This document shows positions 33,477 to 42,035 of a stretch of 64,000 nucleotides of DNA, piece by piece (position 1 is the stretch's first letter; each line of letters opens with the position of its first letter). The notes under the pieces were generated by a model. That model was not told where the DNA came from, did not search any database, and saw only the letters and a program-made list of their open reading frames with translations. This stretch comes from Dermatophilus congolensis. Lineage in GTDB: Bacteria; Actinomycetota; Actinomycetes; Actinomycetales; Dermatophilaceae. The stretch is taken from contig NZ_UFYA01000001.1 in the NCBI RefSeq assembly GCF_900447215.1, positions 2,232,001-2,296,000 of the forward strand, in the 5' to 3' direction. The translations under genes and the position numbers were made by a program.

Positions 33477-34415
33477 TTAGTGAGCGGTTTTGCCGGGGAT
33501 GAGGTGCGTGATGAGCACAACGATCACCCCAACGATGAGTCCGGCCAGGGCAGAGAAGGCTGTGTTGGTCACCCATCCGAGTGGTCCACCTAGTGGGCCG
33601 GTTGCTGCGGTGACGGCTCCTTCGAGGTGGTGCACTACTGCGTAGGGTGCTGCGAGTCCGAGCTCAGCGGCTCCGGAGAGCAGAATGTGGCCACCAACCC
33701 ACAGCATGGCGACGGTGCCTACGGCGCCCAGCGCGGCGAGCACTTTAGGCATTCCGGTGACCAGGGCGCGGCCGAGTGTTTGCGCCGCTCCGGACCGTTG
33801 GGTGGTCATGGCGATGCCAATATCGTCCATTTTCACGAGTAGGCCGACGAATCCGTATACGCCTGCAGTGATGAGCAAAGCTACGACTACGAGGATGATT
33901 GCTCTTTCCCAGAATGTTTGGTGAACGACTTCATTGAGGGAGATCACCATGATTTCTGCAGAGAGGATGAAGTCTGTGCGGATTGCACTTTTCACCATCT
34001 TGTCTTCCGTTTCTGGTCCCTGCAGAACTGCGGGAGATTCTTCTTTTTCTTCCTCATAACCTGTCACTTTGTCCCAAATTTTTTCTGCGCCTTCGAATGA
34101 CAGGTACAGCCCACCGAGCATGAGTAGTGGGGTGAGCAGAAATGGCGCAAACTGGCTCAGGATAAGGATTGCCGGGAGAATAAAAACTATTTTATTTACC
34201 AGAGATCCTTTGGCAATTCTCCAGATGGCTGGAAGTTCCCGATCTGGGGTGAATCCTGTGACGTAGCGGGGTGTCACTGCGGTGTCATCGACGACGACGC
34301 CAGCAGCTTTGATGCTGGCTTTACCTGCGGCAGCGGCCACATCATCAATGGAGGCGGCAGCAAGTTTGGCGAGCATAGCGACGTCATCGAGTAAAGCAAC
34401 CAGACCAGCGGCCAT
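33477..34415 (-). CDS. DUF808-family integral membrane protein (YedI-like)
   Basis: The 312-residue protein matches DUF808. The N-terminus MAAGLVALLDDVAMLAKLAAASIDD is characteristic, and KAAGVVVDDTAVTPRYVTGF is the next conserved segment. Hydrophobic helices alternate with loops: IVFILPAILILSQFAPFLLTPLLMLGGLYLSFEGAEKI, then a lysine/glutamate loop, KSAIRTDFILSAEIMVISLNEV, and four more helices. The role of the family is unknown. The ATG at 34415 has a strong AGGAGG ribosome site eight bases upstream. The stop is followed by a 23-base hairpin. Confidence 0.85.
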   Translation of the reverse strand: MAAGLVALLDDVAMLAKLAAASIDDVAAAAGKASIKAAGVVVDDTAVTPRYVTGFTPDRELPAIWRIAKGSLVNKIVFILPAILILSQFAPFLLTPLLMLGGLYLSFEGAEKIWDKVTGYEEEKEESPAVLQGPETEDKMVKSAIRTDFILSAEIMVISLNEVVHQTFWERAIILVVVALLITAGVYGFVGLLVKMDDIGIAMTTQRSGAAQTLGRALVTGMPKVLAALGAVGTVAMLWVGGHILLSGAAELGLAAPYAVVHHLEGAVTAATGPLGGPLGWVTNTAFSALAGLIVGVIVVLITHLIPGKTAH

Positions 34416-34574
34416 GAAACCTCCTGAGCATATGGCAGGCACGGAAGCGCTGCCCGATGAAGCGGGGCGTTTACCACCGCTGTCCTACCGTACCTATTCG
34501 CATTAACGGGATGTTGCCGTGACTACAGCCGGCTTGTAGACGCACCTAGCCCTGGTCGCCACATGCTCAGATTT

Positions 34575-34694
34575 TTAACATTCTAGGAAAGCTTCTTGAA
34601 TTAGCTTTTCCACTATTGGATCAGCCTTTCCCACCTTTAGGGTCTCGATAGCAGATTCTTCAATGAAGATCACAGGTTTTTGCACAGAACTCAT
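34575..34694 (-). CDS. Possible 39-residue ORF, unrecognised
   Basis: A short frame reads MSSVQKPVIFIEESAIETLK and continues with VGKADPIVEKLIQEAFLEC. Its residue mix is protein-like and unlike the His/Arg/Pro-rich chance frames around it. The DNA is clearly lower in GC than the region. It has no good ribosome site, and no homology is recognised. It may be a small gene or the end of a lost one. Confidence 0.25.
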   Translation of the reverse strand: MSSVQKPVIFIEESAIETLKVGKADPIVEKLIQEAFLEC

Positions 34695-35323
34695 GAGTTA
34701 ACTAGGGCTTGCGCGATTTTCAGACCTAGCCGCCTCATCTTCCCTTCTGGAAACGCAGCACCTGCACCCCTCGACCACCGGACCCCGAAGCGTCTGCAGT
34801 TCACTCTTACCTGGGCGCAGCGGATCGCTTGTAGTCATCCACCGCTAGCGCGCCAGCGCAGCTACCCGGCCCGCTTTTCGGAACCTCTGAGCAACGAATG
34901 GAGGTTTGTTTGCGGATTGTCACAGTTTCGTCTCAGTTTGCGAGATCACTGAAACTAAACTTTTTGAGTGAGCTCAATATCACCGAATCTGCCGAAAACA
35001 TTGACTTAAGCATCGCTTCTCTAACGAGTTCACCCCCGCCTCAAACAGGCCCCCAGAAGACTTCATATATACGTGAATGCCAGCTGAATCTGACACGCCG
35101 ACAAGCAAACACACTGTTATCAAACCGTTACTACGCATCTCATTTGCTGTCGCGAACGACTACTGTCCCCACTGGTCGGATCTCTCCGCCTGGCGACTGA
35201 CACCAACGCATGCACAGGACACCCGCAACACGTCCTGCCCCCCTGCAGGCATTTGGACCGTCAACCCCCTTTTCACCAGGGGGTACGCCCAACCCTTCTC
35301 CAGCAGAAAGTACGAGTAGGTTG
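34695..35323. other. Non-coding stretch upstream of the S1 protease gene
   Basis: About 630 bases contain no convincing gene on either strand. The composition is mixed and lower in GC than the average for the window, especially between 34,880 and 35,120. CCCCC...GGGGG (35265-35285 region) could form a small hairpin before the protease gene. No tRNA or known riboswitch was seen. Confidence 0.45.
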
Positions 35324-36403
35324 ATGAAGTCTTTCACCACCAGAGCAGCACGGCGTCCCCTGATCGCCGCCGCAATCGCCCTCACCACTCTCGCCACCCC
35401 TGCACTGGCCTACACGGCCAGCGCCAACCCTGGCGGCCAGAACCAGCCCTCAGCCACCGCACCGGCTGGCCCGGGCGCGTCCACCCCCACGGGCCACCAG
35501 GACCCGAACAAGCCATTCATCACCCACGAGTTCACCCAGCAGAAGAAAGCTGTCACGGACTACTGGACTCCGGAGCGCATGAAGGCTGCGATCGACATGA
35601 CGCAGGACTTCAACTCCGACCAGAACGGACCGACGGCCGCCCCCACGGCCAAGCCGACCGAGCCAGCGAAGCAGCAGAGCGCTCAGCCGATGTCCTACGC
35701 CGGCACCACGGTTCCCCGCGCCGCTGCTGAGGCACCTCGCCCCACCATCGGCAAGGTCTTCTTCAAGATGCGCGGCAAGGACTACGTCTGCTCCGCGAAC
35801 TCCGTGCAGTCCAAGAACAAGTCCGTTGTCGCCACCGCTGGCCACTGCGCCAACGACAAGGGCCAGTACGCGGACAGCTTCATGTTCGTCCCGGCCTACG
35901 AGAACGGCAAGGCTCCCCTCGGCGAGTGGGTCGGCGTGCGCGCCTACACCCCCACCGACTGGGTGCAGCGTGGCGAAATGAACATGGACACCGCGTTCGT
36001 GGTCATCGCTCCGGCTGAAGACGGCAGCAAGCTGGCCGACAAGGTTGGCGCCACCGGTGTCGCCTTCAACCAGCCCCGCGGCCAGGAGTACTCGGCCTTC
36101 GGGTACCCGGCAGCTAAGCCCTTCGACGGCCAGACCCTGAAGTCCTGCCACGGCAAGGCCCAGGACGACCGCCACAACAGCAAGCGCACCTCGCAGGGCA
36201 TCCCCTGCGACATGACCGGTGGCTCCTCCGGTGGCCCCTGGTTCGTCGGCAACGGCTACGACCCGGCCAAGTCCGTGCAGAACTCCGTGAACTCCTACGG
36301 TTACAAGAACACCGGCACCGACATGTACGGCCCGTACTGGGGTAAAGAAATCCAGCAGGCCTACGAAGACGCTTCGGCGGACAACAACACCAACAAGAAG
36401 TGA
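35324..36403 (+). CDS. Secreted trypsin-like serine protease (S1 family, glutamyl-endopeptidase-like)
   Basis: The 359-residue protein has a signal peptide (AARRPLIAAAIALTTLATPALAYTASA) and a Pro/Ala/Thr-rich propeptide (about 35-130). The chymotrypsin-fold catalytic domain has His174 in TAGHC, Asp222 in NMDTAFVV and Ser302 in GGSSGGPW, so the triad is complete. Two cysteine pairs (Cys near 155 with 176; 282 with 295) are likely disulphides. The layout resembles the V8/glutamyl endopeptidase-like actinobacterial proteases. It should be exported and cleave proteins outside the cell. The ATG at 35324 begins the signal peptide. A 58-residue acidic ORF starts 23 bases after the stop, in the same transcript. 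Confidence 0.88.
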   Translation: MKSFTTRAARRPLIAAAIALTTLATPALAYTASANPGGQNQPSATAPAGPGASTPTGHQDPNKPFITHEFTQQKKAVTDYWTPERMKAAIDMTQDFNSDQNGPTAAPTAKPTEPAKQQSAQPMSYAGTTVPRAAAEAPRPTIGKVFFKMRGKDYVCSANSVQSKNKSVVATAGHCANDKGQYADSFMFVPAYENGKAPLGEWVGVRAYTPTDWVQRGEMNMDTAFVVIAPAEDGSKLADKVGATGVAFNQPRGQEYSAFGYPAAKPFDGQTLKSCHGKAQDDRHNSKRTSQGIPCDMTGGSSGGPWFVGNGYDPAKSVQNSVNSYGYKNTGTDMYGPYWGKEIQQAYEDASADNNTNKK

Positions 36404-36426
36404 CAACCCAGCGATAAGGAGTAACC

Positions 36427-36603
36427 ATGAGCAGCCCCGAAAAAGACCACCACACCTCCATGGGGGAAATGGCCGAAGCTCAGGGCACTCGTGAATACTT
36501 CACCGCTGCCCGTCAAGCTGCAGCCGAGCCGGCCCCGCTACTCCAGGATCTTCCAGATGATGCTGACGAGCACTCATCTGAAAAGACTGAACAGCAGCCG
36601 TAA
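36427..36603 (+). CDS. Small acidic protein downstream of the S1 protease
   Basis: The frame codes for 58 residues, MSSPEKDHHTSMGEMAEAQG..., ending DEHSSEKTEQQP. A good ribosome site (AAGGAG at 36416-36421) precedes the ATG by five bases, and a 14-base terminator hairpin lies 23 bases after the stop. It has no signal peptide, no Cys and no membrane helix. It is rich in Glu, Asp and Ala, so it is probably a soluble or disordered cytosolic protein. Its place after the protease suggests a linked role, for example as intracellular inhibitor or chaperone, but this is only inference from position. Confidence 0.6.
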   Translation: MSSPEKDHHTSMGEMAEAQGTREYFTAARQAAAEPAPLLQDLPDDADEHSSEKTEQQP

Positions 36604-36625
36604 CGGCGACACAGCAGAATGACCC

Positions 36626-36660
36626 CCGCCTCGCCCGCCAATTCCCGGCGGGCGAGGCGG
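36626..36660 (+). terminator. 14-bp hairpin ending the protease transcript
   Basis: CCGCCTCGCCCGCC (36626-36639) and GGCGGGCGAGGCGG (36647-36660) pair perfectly around a seven-base loop. It lies 23 bases after the small ORF. No T-run follows. Confidence 0.75.
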
Positions 36661-36939
36661 CGGCGTATTCACACAAACGCGTCGGGACCTGGAGAGAGAA
36701 TCACTGGGTTAAACGACATTCCCTCCCCAGGTCCAGCACCTCCACGGCCTCTTATCGGCACGTGGTCACCGACGCCACACGCTCATTTTCCGTAGCCTCG
36801 ACGTGGCGGTCACACCTATCGGGGGAAGGTGATCCGCGCACACGCCGCACTACTCGGTCACATTGGTGCAGGTCACAACCTGCAGAGATGTCCGTCTCCC
36901 CCGAACTCATCACGAGAGAAACCCCTCGGGAGACTTGCC

Positions 36940-39900
36940 ATGTACAAAGCACCTACCGGACCGATCCCCGTGCCTCCACGGGGCGAACGGCAGCGCAATC
37001 AGGGCGAGCGACCCGAACTTCCTAGCCGCCGCAGCCGCCGCGAACAACCGAACGCTCAATGGGATCAAACCGCACCTGCTAGGCACGCAGCGCCCTCGAG
37101 CGATTGGTCCTCTCCCTCGTCTTCTTCGTCTACTTCTGGTGGGTACGCTTCAGCTGCAGATGCATGGAACGCTGCACTGGCCAACAACAAAGAAGTATCT
37201 GGCTCCCAAACATCGACTCCCGGTGCTACCTCTTCTTGGAATAGCGGCACCTCGACTTCTTCACCATGGGGAACAAGTAGCACCTCAAACGGGTGGGAAA
37301 ACACCTCAAACAGCTGGGAATCACGTACCTCTTCCAGCTCGTACGGAACTTCTGGCAGCAGCTGGAGCAGCTCTGCCCCCAACGGGGGCACTTCTTCGAC
37401 CTCAACTGCATCGTCCCCACCTGAAACTCCTAGTCGCCGCAGCCGCCGCGAACAACGCGCCGCCGATTCTTGGAGTTCTCCTGCCACCAGCGCTAGTGGC
37501 AGTAATGGCTGGTCTACCACCAGCAGTGATGCATGGGCATCACCCAGCACCAGCAGCACTCCCGAAACTCCTAGTCGCCGCAGCCGCCGCGAACAACGCG
37601 CCGCCGATTCTTGGAGTTCTCCTGCCACCAGCGCTAGTGGCAGTAATGGCTGGTCTACCACCAGCAGTGATGCATGGGCATCACCCAGCACCAGCAGCAC
37701 TCCCGAAACTCCTAGTCGCCGCAGCCGCCGCGAACAACGCGCCGCCGATTCTTGGAGTTCTCCTGCCACCAGCGCTAGTGGCAGTAATGGCTGGTCTACC
37801 ACCAGCAGTGATGCATGGGCATCACCCAGCACCAGCAGCACTCCCGAAACTCCTAGTCGCCGCAGCCGCCGCGAACAACGCGCCGCCGAACAACGCACCA
37901 GCACACCACCAGCCGAAAGCTGGAACTGGGACCAGCCCACCAGTTCCACAAGCACCACTGACACCTGGGGAAAAACCAGCAGTACTAACGCCCCCTCCAC
38001 CAGCACCAACGGCGGCACCAATAGTTGGTCTGCCACCAGCGCTAGTGGCAGTAATGGCTGGTCTACCACCAGCAGTGATGCATGGGCATCACCCAGCACC
38101 AGCAGCACTCCCGAAACTCCTAGTCGCCGCAGCCGCCGCGAACAACGCGCCGCCGAACAACGCACCAGCACACCACCAGCCGAAAGCTGGAACTGGGACC
38201 AGCCCACCAGTTCCACAAGCACCACTGACACCTGGGGAAAAACCAGCAGTACTAACGCCCCCTCCACCAGCACCAACGGCGGCACCAATAGTTGGTCTGC
38301 CACCAGCGCTAGTGGCAGTAATGGCTGGTCTACCACCAGCAGTGATGCATGGGCATCACCCAGCACCAGCAGCACTCCCGAAACTCCTAGTCGCCGCAGC
38401 CGCCGCGAACAACGCGCCGCCGAACAACGCACCAGCACACCACCAGCCGAAAGCTGGAACTGGGACCAGCCCACCAGTTCCACAAGCACCACTGACACCT
38501 GGGGAAAAACCAGCACCCCCGAAACCAACAAAAACAACAACTGGTCTACCACCAGCACCAACGGCAGTAGCAGTAGCAGTAGCAGTAGCAGTAGCAGTGA
38601 AAGATGGTCCAGCAGTAACAACAGCTGGGACCAACCCGAGACCACCAGCAGCTCTCCTCGCCCCGGCGCTAACTGGGGCTGGCCTTCCCGATCCGATTTT
38701 GGTCCGGCGACCCCCTCCCCCAACCAGCGCGCCCAAACCCCCCAGCGCCCAGCACCACAACACCAACCACACCCCGAAACCCCCGACTCACAACCCCAAA
38801 AACAACACACCCCAACCACCCCACGCCCAGAAAACCGCGCCACCAGCGCTCAAGAAGCCTGGGACCATGCCCGCGGCATCACCAGCACCCCCACCGAAGC
38901 AGCAACCACAGAAGAAACCCCCAAAACTTCGCGTCCAGGGGCGAACTGGGGGTGGCCATCCAGCTCTGCATTCGGAACCATCAAGAAAAAGCCCGAAGAA
39001 CACACCACAGCCCCAGCTAAAGAAGAACCCTCCCCTGAGCCACGCCCCCGCCGCACCCAAAAAGAACAGTGGACCGAACCGGCCACCCCACCCATCCCCG
39101 CACGCCACAACGCCCACGACACCGACAGCACTCACGACGACTGGGATACCCCCAATATCAGTGACCGCTGGGACCAAGAAAACAATCAACCCACGCGTCA
39201 GACCCCGTGGGACCAGCGCCGCAACGAATCCCACCCCCGCCAGCGCCAAGAACAATCCCACTCCCGCCGCAACGAACACGAGCACGACCACGACGAATCT
39301 GCACGCACCACCCGCATACCCAGCGGCGACGATGACAACTGGGCACAACGGCGCCGCCCACGCCGCCCCGAAGAATGGGGCCCCACCGGCAACCCACGCC
39401 ACCCCCACTGGGGAGAAAACGACGAACGCGAACGAGCTCGCAGCCACGAACGGGAACTACCTCACAACTACTGGGACGAAGACCCTGACGACGAAGAAGA
39501 GCCACCAGACCAAGCACGCACCCAGGCGCTACAAACACAAGTAGCCCCCCGAGATAACCGCAATCGTCAAACCCACCACGACGAGCGCGACCAACCTCAC
39601 GAACGTAGCCGCGAGCGCGAGCAGCCGTTCAACCCTCACGAAGCCCGCACCGAAGCGATCCGTGCACGCCTGGACCAAGCAAAAACCCAAGCTATCCAGG
39701 TCCGGCCAGAACGTCCCGAACCTCATGGGGTCACCAGCAGGCGACTTCGCCAGTACCAAGAACCCCAGACTCGTAATGCCCGCGATGACTACGAGGAGGA
39801 CTACGACAACGACAGTTACGAGGAATACACCAGCCGCGGCCCCCGCATACTCGCTGGCCGTGCCTCACACAAACTCACTGCACTGCTGTGCTGGCTGACC

Positions 39901-41031
39901 ATCGCTCTTGAAGGGTTCGACTTGGTTGCTTTTGGCGCAGCCATCCCCACTCTCTTCGAAAACAAATACCTCGGCATGACTCCCGGCGACGCCACCCTCA
40001 TCGCCACTGTCTCCTTGATCGGTGTAGCAATCGGATCCATCCTGGGGGGACCACTCACCGACAAATTCGGGCGACGAGGAGGGCTCATGGCAGCCATCGC
40101 CCTTTTCAGCTTCTCCACTATCGCTGTGCCCTTAACCCCCAGCATCCCCTTCTTCGCCGCTGCACGATTCCTGGCCGGTATTGGCTTAGGCGCCAGCATG
40201 CCGATCGCGATCGCAACCGCCACCGAAAGCGGCCGTCACGATCGCAAGGCCTCATCAACCACAATGACCATGACCGGCTATCACGTCGGAGCCGTGCTGA
40301 TCTCCATCGTCGCTATGACAGTGCTTCCGCACTGGCAACTACTGTTCTACATCGGTGGTGCGGCAGGGCTGCCGCTCATCCCGCTCGTGTGGCTGTTCTT
40401 CCACGACTCGCACAGCGCACTCGTGCCTCGCCACAACCGCAGCACTTTCGGTGACCTGCTCAGCAACCACAAAGGCGCCATTCTTGGCTCCTGGGTAGCT
40501 TCCTTCCTGAGTCTGCTGCTCGTCTATGGCCTCAACATTTGGCTACCCCAACTGATGCGCAGCGCAGGCTACTCACTGGATGCTTCCCTGTCTTTGCTGT
40601 TCATCATGAATGCAGGAGCCATCACTGGTCTGGCCATCGCAGGCATCGTCGCCGACCGCGGCGGAATCAAACGCTCCACCGCCATCTGGTTCGCAGCCTC
40701 CGCGGTATTCCTCGCTCTCCTGTCCATCCACTGGGAGAACGAATTCATCCTGCACATCCTCATGTTCATCACTGGACTCTTCGTGTTCAGCGCCCAAGGA
40801 CTCATCTACGCCCACATCGCCCACCTCATCATCCCCAGCAAACGAGGCACCGCCCTCGGCCTGGCCAGCGGTATCGGCCGTATCGGCGCCATCACTGGAC
40901 CAGCCATCACCGGTACCCTGCTATCTGCAGGGCTGGGGCACCCATGGGGTTTCTACGTGTTCTCAGGTATCGCGCTGCTAGGCACTCTTGCCGTGCTACT
41001 CATGCCAGCCACCCCGCGGAGCCTACGGTGA
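36940..41031 (+). CDS. AAHS-type MFS transporter with a giant repetitive disordered N-terminal region
   Basis: The 1363-residue protein is a fusion. Residues 1 to about 970 are low complexity. The first part (to about 590) is Ser/Thr/Trp-rich with PSRRSRREQ repeats and nested tandem repeats; the second is charged, with RPGANWGWPS twice and acidic clusters. From about 975, an intact 12-helix MFS domain begins (LTALLCWLTIALEGFDLVAFGAAIPTLF). It has the loop 2-3 signature GGPLTDKFGRRGG and matches the aromatic acid:H+ symporter family with the DGFD-like EGFDLV motif in helix 1. The MFS N-terminus is cytoplasmic, so the repeats should face the cytosol. ATG 36940 follows GGGAGA. The stop overlaps the next start by GTGA. 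Normal family members are about 450 residues. Confidence 0.85.
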   Translation: MYKAPTGPIPVPPRGERQRNQGERPELPSRRSRREQPNAQWDQTAPARHAAPSSDWSSPSSSSSTSGGYASAADAWNAALANNKEVSGSQTSTPGATSSWNSGTSTSSPWGTSSTSNGWENTSNSWESRTSSSSYGTSGSSWSSSAPNGGTSSTSTASSPPETPSRRSRREQRAADSWSSPATSASGSNGWSTTSSDAWASPSTSSTPETPSRRSRREQRAADSWSSPATSASGSNGWSTTSSDAWASPSTSSTPETPSRRSRREQRAADSWSSPATSASGSNGWSTTSSDAWASPSTSSTPETPSRRSRREQRAAEQRTSTPPAESWNWDQPTSSTSTTDTWGKTSSTNAPSTSTNGGTNSWSATSASGSNGWSTTSSDAWASPSTSSTPETPSRRSRREQRAAEQRTSTPPAESWNWDQPTSSTSTTDTWGKTSSTNAPSTSTNGGTNSWSATSASGSNGWSTTSSDAWASPSTSSTPETPSRRSRREQRAAEQRTSTPPAESWNWDQPTSSTSTTDTWGKTSTPETNKNNNWSTTSTNGSSSSSSSSSSSERWSSSNNSWDQPETTSSSPRPGANWGWPSRSDFGPATPSPNQRAQTPQRPAPQHQPHPETPDSQPQKQHTPTTPRPENRATSAQEAWDHARGITSTPTEAATTEETPKTSRPGANWGWPSSSAFGTIKKKPEEHTTAPAKEEPSPEPRPRRTQKEQWTEPATPPIPARHNAHDTDSTHDDWDTPNISDRWDQENNQPTRQTPWDQRRNESHPRQRQEQSHSRRNEHEHDHDESARTTRIPSGDDDNWAQRRRPRRPEEWGPTGNPRHPHWGENDERERARSHERELPHNYWDEDPDDEEEPPDQARTQALQTQVAPRDNRNRQTHHDERDQPHERSREREQPFNPHEARTEAIRARLDQAKTQAIQVRPERPEPHGVTSRRLRQYQEPQTRNARDDYEEDYDNDSYEEYTSRGPRILAGRASHKLTALLCWLTIALEGFDLVAFGAAIPTLFENKYLGMTPGDATLIATVSLIGVAIGSILGGPLTDKFGRRGGLMAAIALFSFSTIAVPLTPSIPFFAAARFLAGIGLGASMPIAIATATESGRHDRKASSTTMTMTGYHVGAVLISIVAMTVLPHWQLLFYIGGAAGLPLIPLVWLFFHDSHSALVPRHNRSTFGDLLSNHKGAILGSWVASFLSLLLVYGLNIWLPQLMRSAGYSLDASLSLLFIMNAGAITGLAIAGIVADRGGIKRSTAIWFAASAVFLALLSIHWENEFILHILMFITGLFVFSAQGLIYAHIAHLIIPSKRGTALGLASGIGRIGAITGPAITGTLLSAGLGHPWGFYVFSGIALLGTLAVLLMPATPRSLR
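37420..38520 (+). repeat. Nested tandem repeats of 141 bp and 267 bp inside the MFS fusion gene
   Basis: CCCGAAACTCCTAGTCGCCG recurs at about 37420, 37561, 37702 and 37843 (period 141 bases, 47 residues), then at 38110 and 38377 (period 267 bases, 89 residues). The 267-base unit contains part of the 141-base unit plus an insert with SWNWDQPTSSTSTTDTWGK. Copies look nearly identical at DNA level. Both periods are multiples of three, so gains and losses keep the frame. The protein unit always opens PETPSRRSRREQRAA. Confidence 0.92.
38566..38598 (+). repeat. AGTAGC hexanucleotide microsatellite
   Basis: A 33-base run of AGTAGC units codes for polyserine within the disordered region of the MFS fusion. 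Six is a multiple of three, so slippage changes length without breaking the frame. Confidence 0.9.
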
Positions 41032-42035
41032 GCCCCACCCCCACCCACTTCACCCTCGCCGCTGCTGCCCTGGCAAGCATTCTGCTCACCACTGCCTGCG
41101 CGGTGCCGCTCACCCCGCAGGAGTACGCCTCCCACCACCCAACAGTCACCACCCAACCCACCCCCATCACCCCCCAACACCTCCTTGACCAGCCCTACGT
41201 AGCCAAAGGTGACCCCCGGCAACGACTCGACCTGACCGTCCCCCCAGGCCAAAAAGGACGCATCCCCGTGGTCATGTTCATCCACGGCGGCGCCTGGTCC
41301 GGCGGTGACCCTCGCAGCTTCGAATCTTCCAAAAACGCTAACTTCGCTGCCCTACGATCAGCCCTGCTGGCACAAGGATGGGCGACCGCTTCCATCGGCT
41401 ATCGGCTCACCCCCGAAGCTGTGATGCCCGCCCAACTCCACGATGTCAAGGCTGCCACCCGATGGCTCCACGCCCACGCCGGACGCTACGGACTGGACCC
41501 TCAGCGCATCGCCGTCATCGGTGAGTCCGCTGGCGGGCACCTCGCCCAACTCCTGGGAACCACCCGCGGAAACCCTTCAGCCGAAGGCACCATCGGCATC
41601 ACCAAAGCCTCCAGCAGTGTCGCCGCAGTAGTGAGCCTCTACGGCGTCTCTGACCTGACTAACCTCGTCCAGCAACGCGTCGATGCTGGATGCGGCACTG
41701 GCGACCACGGCCCGGACTCTCCCGAAGGAAAACTCATCGGCGGTAAAGACCCTGCCGATGCAGCCAACGCTGACGCCGCAGACGCCGCCAGCCCCATCAC
41801 CCAAACCTCACGCAACTCTGCCCCCACCCTCTTCCTCCACGGCACCCACGACTGCATCGTCCCCCACACCCAATCCGAACGCGCCGCCACCGCCCTACGC
41901 AACAACCAAGTCAACACCGAGGTCCACCTCATCGACGCCGGTCACGCCGACCCCACCTTCTACACCACCCCCGAAATACGCGCACACATCATCACCTTCC
42001 TCAAACACCACTTCACCACCCCCACAAACCGCTAA
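41028..42035 (+). CDS. Lipoprotein alpha/beta-hydrolase, BD-FAE-like esterase
   Basis: The 335-residue protein begins with GTG 41028 inside the stop of the MFS gene (GTGA). A lipoprotein signal ends in LLTTAC, so it is anchored outside the membrane. The hydrolase has HGGAW (oxyanion), GESAGGHLA with the nucleophile Ser, LFLHGTHDCIVP with the late Asp, and DAGHADP with His. All catalytic residues are kept. The HGGAW/GESAG pair is typical of the BD-FAE/hormone-sensitive-lipase-like group, which hydrolyses carboxyl esters such as feruloyl or acetyl esters. Coupling with the aromatic-acid-type transporter suggests that it frees an acid outside which is then imported. The stop overlaps the glutaminase stop on the other strand. 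Confidence 0.85.
   Translation: MSPTPTHFTLAAAALASILLTTACAVPLTPQEYASHHPTVTTQPTPITPQHLLDQPYVAKGDPRQRLDLTVPPGQKGRIPVVMFIHGGAWSGGDPRSFESSKNANFAALRSALLAQGWATASIGYRLTPEAVMPAQLHDVKAATRWLHAHAGRYGLDPQRIAVIGESAGGHLAQLLGTTRGNPSAEGTIGITKASSSVAAVVSLYGVSDLTNLVQQRVDAGCGTGDHGPDSPEGKLIGGKDPADAANADAADAASPITQTSRNSAPTLFLHGTHDCIVPHTQSERAATALRNNQVNTEVHLIDAGHADPTFYTTPEIRAHIITFLKHHFTTPTNR

Noticed and set aside
34416-35323. tRNA or other structural RNA in the gene-poor region.
   Set aside because: No TTCGAATC-like T-loop or cloverleaf arms were found.
36829-36939. Earlier start for the MFS fusion at 36829.
   Set aside because: The extra 37 residues lack a ribosome site and are not in the repeat style. ATG 36940 has a GGGAGA site.
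37420-38520. Possible CRISPR array, because of regular repeats.
   Set aside because: Repeats are 141 and 267 bases, continuous and coding, without spacers or cas genes.
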